In this document: positions 51,528-55,789 of the stretch, in pieces
Layout of the letters: each line of letters starts with the position of its first letter
Position numbering within the stretch: the first letter of the stretch is position 1
Assembly (NCBI GenBank): GCA_019423745.1
Contig: JAHZAV010000016.1
Coordinates: 1 to 55,789, forward strand
Source: Lachnospiraceae bacterium
GTDB lineage: Bacteria; Bacillota; Clostridia; Lachnospirales; Lachnospiraceae
DNA length: 55,789 nucleotides
Direction of reading: 5' to 3'
The notes under the pieces: generated by a model
The model's database searches: none
What the model was told of the DNA's origin: nothing
The model's input: only the letters and a program-made list of their open reading frames with translations
Translations under genes and position numbers: made by a program

Positions 51528-52180
51528 GCTTCTTCTCTTTCCTGTTTTTTCTGACTTCGAAAAGCTTCCGAAAGATCCCTGGCCGCCTTCTCGATATCTT
51601 TGGCCGCAATAACGGCTGAAACCACTGCAATTCCGTCAATTCCTGTTCCTTCTAATTCTGGCAGAGTATTTTTATTCACTCCCCCAATTGCAACGATAGG
51701 AATATCTACTGCTTCACGAATGTTTTTTAGCTCCTCCACTGTAGTAACATCCGCATCTGTCTTAGTACTGGTAGTATGCATCGCTCCTACCCCTAAATAA
51801 TCAGCGCCATCCTTCCAGGCTTTTACTGCCTCATCAACATTTCCAGCCGACACACCGATTATCTTATCTTCTCCAAGTATTTTACGTACAGATGCTGCCG
51901 GAAGATCATCCTGTCCCACATGAACTCCATCTGCATTTACAGCAAGAGCAATATCAACTCTGTCATTAATAATCAACGGTACCTGATACTGATCTGTAAT
52001 TTTCTTAACCCGAAGAGCCGTCTGATAAAATTCCAGAGAAGAACAGTCTTTCTCTCTTAACTGTATAACAGTACAGCCTCCTTTTACCGCCTGCTCTACC
52101 GCTTCCTCTATGGTTTCTGTACTCATTAAATCTCTGTCTGTACACAGATAAAGCGTATAATCAATTTCCTGTTTCTTCAA
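51524..52180 (-). CDS. thiE: thiamine-phosphate synthase
   Basis: Joins HMP-PP and thiazole-phosphate to thiamine phosphate. The 218-residue TIM barrel has the pyrophosphate-site motifs IQLREKD, LIINDRVDIAL, GVHVGQDDLPA and YLGVGAMHTTSTK, followed by IVAIGGVN. It overlaps thiM by 20 bases at the start and the HAD gene by 4 at the end. Confidence 0.96.
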   Translation of the reverse strand: MKKQEIDYTLYLCTDRDLMSTETIEEAVEQAVKGGCTVIQLREKDCSSLEFYQTALRVKKITDQYQVPLIINDRVDIALAVNADGVHVGQDDLPAASVRKILGEDKIIGVSAGNVDEAVKAWKDGADYLGVGAMHTTSTKTDADVTTVEELKNIREAVDIPIVAIGGVNKNTLPELEGTGIDGIAVVSAVIAAKDIEKAARDLSEAFRSQKKQEREEA

Positions 52181-52982
52181 ACTTCGCCATCTCCTTCACT
52201 GTTTTTTCGTCAAGCCTGCTTAAGGCATCAATAACAGCGATATGAAAGCTTCCGGTTCCCTTTTTTCCGGCTTCCCGAAATGCTATTTCCCCGGCCATTC
52301 CCATTGCTGCTACGCCTGATACAGCCGCTGTAAAAGCTTCTCCTCCCGCTCCTAAGAATGCTCCAACCAAAGCCGTCGTCATACATCCTGTTCCTGTCAC
52401 TTTGGAAAGCATAGGATGTCCATTATAAATCTGCACAACCCTTTCTCCATCTGTAATCACATCAACCGCTCCTGTCACTGCCACTGTGCAGCCTAAAGAA
52501 GCTGCAGCCTGCTTAGCTACCTGGACGGCATCTTTTTCATTGTCTTTGTCAGAACTGTCTACTCCTTTTGTAAACGCAGGCAGCCCTGCCACAAAAGACA
52601 CTTCTGATAAATTACCTCGAATAACAGAAAAATGGATTTGACGAATCAGTTCTCTCACGGTATCGTTCCGCAGTTGGGATGCTCCAGCCCCCACTGGATC
52701 CAGAACTACTGGTATCTTAATCTCATTCGCCTTTTTCCCGGCAAGAACCATAGACTCTACTGTCCGATGATTCAAAGTTCCAATATTCAAAACCAAAGCT
52801 GAAGAAATGGAAGTAATATCTGCCGCCTCTTTTTCATCATCCGCCATAATCGGCGACGCTCCAATTGCAAGAATTGCATTGGCACAGTCATTGACCGTCA
52901 CATAATTTGTAATATTGTGTATCAACGGCGAGCACTGTCTCACCTCATTAAGAAGCTTCGCCGTCTTATCTGCCATATTCAT
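52161..52982 (-). CDS. thiM: hydroxyethylthiazole kinase
   Basis: Phosphorylates the thiazole alcohol recovered from thiamine. The 273-residue protein has PLIHNITNYVTVNDCANA, VVLDPVGAGAS and GTGCMTTALVGAFLG. With ThiE and ThiD it forms a salvage-only route, and no thiC, thiG or thiS is present. It starts 21 bases after the SufB-like gene, with AAGGG 7 bases before the ATG. No TPP riboswitch is found in the gap. Confidence 0.96.
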   Translation of the reverse strand: MNMADKTAKLLNEVRQCSPLIHNITNYVTVNDCANAILAIGASPIMADDEKEAADITSISSALVLNIGTLNHRTVESMVLAGKKANEIKIPVVLDPVGAGASQLRNDTVRELIRQIHFSVIRGNLSEVSFVAGLPAFTKGVDSSDKDNEKDAVQVAKQAAASLGCTVAVTGAVDVITDGERVVQIYNGHPMLSKVTGTGCMTTALVGAFLGAGGEAFTAAVSGVAAMGMAGEIAFREAGKKGTGSFHIAVIDALSRLDEKTVKEMAKFEETGN

Positions 52983-53003
52983 ATCTTTTCCCTTTCTGTT
53001 GCG

Positions 53004-53933
53004 TTAGTTAAGAAAAGCTTCCACAATCACTCCTTCTGCTTCCTCCTCCGTCATTCCAAATGTACGAAGTTTAATCAGCTGTTCATTATTAATCCTTCCA
53101 ATCGCTGCTTCGTGAATAATGGCTGCATCCAGATGCCGCGCATCAATCTCAGGAATAGACTGCACTCTGGCATGATCCATAATAATGGAATCGCATTGAA
53201 TATGAGCCTGACATCTGGCTTCTCCAATCGCTCTGGGATGAAATACCTGAACCGAACCGCCTTTTGCTACAGATCTGGAAATAATCTGTGCAGAACTTCC
53301 TTCCCCTTTCATGTGAACCGCCATATTAGACTCTGCTTTCTGCTCATCATGAGTCATCAATTTTTCCAGGACATAGAGCTTAGCCCCTGCCCCCATAGTC
53401 ACTTCCGTTTCACGCAAAGTAGAGTCTACACCTTTAATCTGAACAGTGTCCAAAGTAAAAACAGCGTTCTCATCCATATAGATTTTTGTCACTGGATTAA
53501 GCACCCTGGCTCCAGTTCCTTCTCCTTCCCCATAATGCTTCTCCTCATAACGTACATTCGCATTCTTTCCCACATGGAAGGCATGAATTCCATCATGTCG
53601 CGTTTCATTACATCCACTGTTATGAATACCGCATCCAGCCACAATCGTCACTTCTGCGCCATCAGCAATATAGAAATCATTATATACAACGTCCACCATG
53701 CCTGAAGTGCTTACAACAACAGGTATATGCACCTGCTCCCCTTTTGTCTCTCCATCAATATAAACATCTATACCTGGTTTATCTTCTTTCTTTTTAATTT
53801 TGATATGCTCTGTATCTCCATGGCACAATGCAACTCCATTTTCCCGAAGATTATAGGCTCCTTCCTGCTTAAATCCGGAACTGCTGTCTATCTGTCTCAG
53901 TACTTTTTCTGTGATCTTGTCCAACAACGTCAT
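53004..53933 (-). CDS. SufB/SufD-family Fe-S scaffold protein (minimal type)
   Basis: The 309-residue protein has the beta-helix SufBD core: VVSTSGMVDVVYNDFYIADG, GCGIHNSGCNETRHDGIHAF and the C-terminal HEAAIGRINNEQLIKLRTFGMTEEEAEGVIVEAF, cited as family match. It lacks the N-terminal extension of full SufB (about 450-470 residues). Cysteines at GCGIHNSGC may bind the cluster. It is paired with one SufC and no SufS/SufU here, like the SMS minimal system. The start at 53933 has AAAGGAG 9 bases upstream. An ATG six bases earlier is possible. Confidence 0.85.
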   Translation of the reverse strand: MTLLDKITEKVLRQIDSSSGFKQEGAYNLRENGVALCHGDTEHIKIKKKEDKPGIDVYIDGETKGEQVHIPVVVSTSGMVDVVYNDFYIADGAEVTIVAGCGIHNSGCNETRHDGIHAFHVGKNANVRYEEKHYGEGEGTGARVLNPVTKIYMDENAVFTLDTVQIKGVDSTLRETEVTMGAGAKLYVLEKLMTHDEQKAESNMAVHMKGEGSSAQIISRSVAKGGSVQVFHPRAIGEARCQAHIQCDSIIMDHARVQSIPEIDARHLDAAIIHEAAIGRINNEQLIKLRTFGMTEEEAEGVIVEAFLN

Positions 53934-53972
53934 TTCCATCTGCTCCTTTCTTTTGTCTTTCTTGGCATTTCT

Positions 53973-54698
53973 CTACATTTCCTGTTCCATACATGCACAG
54001 CCAGGGCCATCTGTAAGCAGCATCGGAAGAACCTCTTCTCTTGGTCCAATCTTTTTGATTTTTCCATCCTCAATAATCATGATTCTGTCAGCCATTCGTA
54101 TGATTCTCTCTTGATGAGAGATCAGCATCAGCATTTGATCCTTCTTCTGATGAATTTTTTCAAACTGTTGTACAAGCATAGAGAAACTCCAAAGATCAAT
54201 CCCCGCTTCCGGTTCATCAAAAATGCAAAGTTTATGACTCTTTGCAAGCACTGTTGCAATCTCAAGACGTTTCATCTCTCCACCGGACAGTGTCCCGTCA
54301 ATTTCTCTGTTCAGATACTCTTTTGCGCATAATCCTACACCACTTAACATCTTGCAGCAAATATGCTCCGGAAGCGTTTCTCCTGCTGCCAGAGACAGAA
54401 GTCTGTTTACTGTCATCCCTTTAAATCTTGGCGGCTGCTGGAATGCAAATCCAATCCCCGCCTTAGCACGATGGTCGATATCATACTCGGAAATATCTTC
54501 TCCATCTAGAAAAATCTGACCTGCATCAGCCTTTTCAATCCCCATTAATACTTTAGCAAGCGTAGATTTTCCTCCGCCATTTGGACCGGTAATCACCAAC
54601 ATTTCTCCATTTTCTACTGTAAAACTAATATTTTTTACAATACTTCTCTCTACGCCGTTTTCATTTACTTTAAAAGTTAAATTCTTTACTTCCAGCAT
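53973..54698 (-). CDS. sufC: SufC-like Fe-S assembly ATPase
   Basis: The ABC-type ATPase works with SufB in cluster assembly and is not a transporter. The 241-residue protein has Walker A TGPNGGGKSTLAK, the Q-loop FAFQQPPRFKG, signature LSGGEMKR and Walker B LCIFDEPEAGID. It ends with an unusual cysteine tail (GPGCACMEQEM). The start at 54698 has AAAGGAG 7 bases upstream. It overlaps the phosphodiesterase gene by 29 bases and precedes the SufB-like gene by 39. Confidence 0.88.
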   Translation of the reverse strand: MLEVKNLTFKVNENGVERSIVKNISFTVENGEMLVITGPNGGGKSTLAKVLMGIEKADAGQIFLDGEDISEYDIDHRAKAGIGFAFQQPPRFKGMTVNRLLSLAAGETLPEHICCKMLSGVGLCAKEYLNREIDGTLSGGEMKRLEIATVLAKSHKLCIFDEPEAGIDLWSFSMLVQQFEKIHQKKDQMLMLISHQERIIRMADRIMIIEDGKIKKIGPREEVLPMLLTDGPGCACMEQEM

Positions 54699-55230
54699 GT
54701 CTGTACTCCTTTCCTTCTTCCACCGTTTTCCAGGCAAAATTTCCATTTTCAAAAATCATATAACTGTGTGGACTATTCTCCTTCGGAATGGATACAGATC
54801 CCGGATTAATATAATATTTCCCGTCAAATTCTTCCAGAACCGGTACATGTGTATGACCATGCAACAAAATATCCCCTTTTTTCAGCATTGGCGGATTCGT
54901 TGTGTTATGCTGATGCCCATGTGTTGCAAAAATCATTCTGTTCTCTGCATACAAAATGCAATAATCTGCAAGAATAGGGAATTCCAACACCATCTGATCC
55001 ACTTCTGTGTCACAATTTCCTCTGACACAGAGGATTTCTTCTTTTATTTCATTTAACATGGCCAGTACTTCCTTTGGCGCATAATCTCTAGGGAGATCAT
55101 TTCTAGGGCCATGATAAAGGATATCTCCAAGGAGGAGGAGCTTGTCCGGCTTCTCTTCACAGTACCTTTCCAGTAAAAGTCTGCAGTAATATGCGCTTCC
55201 ATGTATATCTGATGCAATCAGAAGTTTCAT
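54670..55230 (-). CDS. YfcE-type metallophosphoesterase
   Basis: The 186-residue metal-dependent phosphodiesterase has the five calcineurin-type motifs: ASDIHGS, LLGDILYHGPR, VRGNCDTEVD, ATHGHQHN and LHGHTHVP. The family hydrolyses phosphodiesters with Mn2+, and the physiological substrate is not known. The start at 55230 has AAAGGA about 10 bases upstream, and the longer frame lacks a site. It is first gene of the run into sufC, the SufB-like gene and the thiamine genes. Confidence 0.9.
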   Translation of the reverse strand: MKLLIASDIHGSAYYCRLLLERYCEEKPDKLLLLGDILYHGPRNDLPRDYAPKEVLAMLNEIKEEILCVRGNCDTEVDQMVLEFPILADYCILYAENRMIFATHGHQHNTTNPPMLKKGDILLHGHTHVPVLEEFDGKYYINPGSVSIPKENSPHSYMIFENGNFAWKTVEEGKEYRHAGSKEFNF

Positions 55231-55422
55231 AATATAATCGTCCTTTCCTGTTTGCTGTTTTACTGTGACTTTTAATTTTAACACATATTTCACTTTTTTT
55301 CATCCGTTTTACAGCGAAAAAATTCTCTGTTTCAGATACGCTTTTATAAGAACAGTATTCCAAAAAAACAGGAAACAAAACACAAGAATGAAACTTTTGA
55401 TAATATAGGAGGGGAAAACGGG

Positions 55423-55572
55423 ATGACAAATAAATTCAAAGAATTCCACTTTGAACAATCCCTAAAAAAAATAAAGCCCCAGAAATACACACACCGGTGC
55501 AAGGGCTTTTCTAATAAAATAAAAATGCGGATGACAGGAATCGAACCTGCACACCGAAGTACTAGATCCTAA
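55423..55572 (+). other. orphan 49-codon ORF with a strong ribosome site
   Basis: TAGGAGGGG stands 9 bases before an ATG on the plus strand, and 49 codons follow. However, the frame runs through the terminator and into the antisense of tRNA-Leu(UAG). Only the first 20 residues (MTNKFKEFHFEQSLKKIKPQ) lie in free sequence. It looks like the 5' remnant of a gene cut off by the tRNA region, or a chance ORF. I recognise no family. Confidence 0.3.
55464..55509 (-). terminator. terminator after tRNA-Leu (UAG)
   Basis: AAAGCCC (55473-55479) pairs with GGGCTTT (55503-55509), with a 23-base loop containing CACCGGTG. Minus-strand ATTTTTTTT follows. Confidence 0.75.
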
Positions 55573-55605
55573 GTCTAGCGCGTCTGCCAGTTCCGCCACA
55601 TCCGC
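55526..55605 (-). tRNA. tRNA-Leu (TAG)
   Basis: Cloverleaf on the minus strand: acceptor GCGGATG/CATCCGC, D-arm GCGGAACTGGCAGACGC, short class II variable arm, T-arm GGTTCGATTCC. The anticodon loop CTTAGGA gives TAG (reads CUA). CCA is not encoded. Confidence 0.95.
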
Positions 55606-55641
55606 ATATACGCAACAGACTGAATAAAGCCTGCAGATAAT

Positions 55642-55670
55642 AGTTTACGCATCAAGCTGCTCTTTGTCAA
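55642..55670 (-). promoter_or_regulatory. promoter of tRNA-Leu (UAG)
   Basis: TTGACA (55665-55670), 17-base spacer, TAAACT (55642-55647) on the minus strand, 36 bases before the tRNA. Confidence 0.7.
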
Positions 55671-55690
55671 GTAATAATTTATATATTTAC

Positions 55691-55733
55691 AAAAACAGCG
55701 GAAAACCTTATCTAAAGATTTTCCGCTGTTTTT
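55691..55733 (-). terminator. terminator after tRNA-Lys
   Basis: AAAAACAGCGGAAAA (55691-55705) pairs with its exact complement at 55719-55733, and the minus strand ends in TTTTTGT. Confidence 0.85.
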
Positions 55734-55735
55734 CA

Positions 55736-55789
55736 TGAGCGTGCGGGGATTCGAACCCCGGACAACTTGATTAAAAGTCAAGTGCTCTA
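55736..55789 (-). tRNA. tRNA-Lys (TTT), partial
   Basis: The 3' part of a tRNA on the minus strand runs off the window end: the anticodon stem-loop CTTGA-CTTTTAA-TCAAG gives TTT, followed by the T-arm GGGTTCGAATCCC and the acceptor strand CACGCTC with discriminator A. The D-arm and 5' acceptor lie outside. Confidence 0.93.

Noticed and set aside
52983..53003. TPP riboswitch before thiM
   Set aside because: The gap is only 21 bases and contains just the ribosome site.
1..55789. Prophage, CRISPR array or toxin-antitoxin system
   Set aside because: No integrase, capsid, cas gene, regularly spaced repeats or paired small toxin genes were seen.

Overview
The window looks like chromosome of an anaerobic, low-GC Gram-positive gut bacterium, most likely a Lachnospiraceae member (Blautia/Dorea/Mediterraneibacter-like). 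The taxon is inferred from protein style, not from a search. Supporting signs are AGGAGG-type ribosome sites, a T-box leader, a V-type ATPase operon, a membrane pyrophosphatase, a clostridial FASII operon and oxygen-sensitive Fe-S enzymes (SdaA, CyuA). Almost all of it reads as chromosomal housekeeping. I see no phage, complete IS or CRISPR array. Possible scars are a truncated gene at the left edge and a frame-broken small ORF after a tRNA-Leu.

Layout. 1-7 kb: truncated flavin reductase, tyrS behind a T-box, nagA plus a Cys-rich DUF5714 protein, the cysteine desulfidase cyuA, and a PadR regulator coupled to an unusual SEDS-like membrane protein. 7-16 kb: pyrophosphatase hppA, truA, ECF vitamin transporter core (ecfA1-A2-T), a DMT exporter, cyclophilin, a C39-like protein and a CmpB-like membrane protein. 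15.6-27.3 kb: a long minus-strand fatty-acid operon, fabH-acpP-fabK-fabD-fabG-fabF-accB-fabZ-accC-accDA-(FabX-like)-fabT-sirtuin, with a FabT-type operator on its promoter. 27.3-30.5 kb: serine dehydratase sdaAB-sdaAA and a MATE exporter. 30.5-36 kb: tRNA-Leu(CAG), a MIF homologue, a PH-domain pair, a VanRS-like two-component system and a candidate small RNA. 36-38 kb: PfkB kinase plus class II aldolase. 38.2-46.8 kb: nine-gene V-ATPase operon (H-C-I-K-F-E-A-B-D). 47-55.2 kb: helical protein, arylsulfate sulfotransferase, YjdF-like membrane protein, and an apparent operon of phosphodiesterase, minimal SufC-SufB pair and thiamine salvage genes. 55.5 kb to end: tRNA-Leu(UAG) and a partial tRNA-Lys(UUU).

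How it fits together. The fatty-acid operon carries every elongation step (FabH, FabD, FabF, FabG, FabZ, FabK, ACC, ACP) but no FabA, FabM or FabN isomerase. A 363-residue NMO-family flavoprotein with a four-cysteine cluster motif, strongly resembling Helicobacter FabX, sits in the operon and could supply the unsaturation step. FabT and its operator would close the feedback loop. Ion-motive energetics are represented by the V-ATPase and the K+-dependent pyrophosphatase. The thiamine genes are salvage only. The most interesting items are the FabX-like gene, a hairpin between the Shine-Dalgarno and the start of fabG, the PadR/HAAS-SEDS module, a promoter-terminator unit without a proper ORF (candidate sRNA), and the SufCB-thiamine operon.
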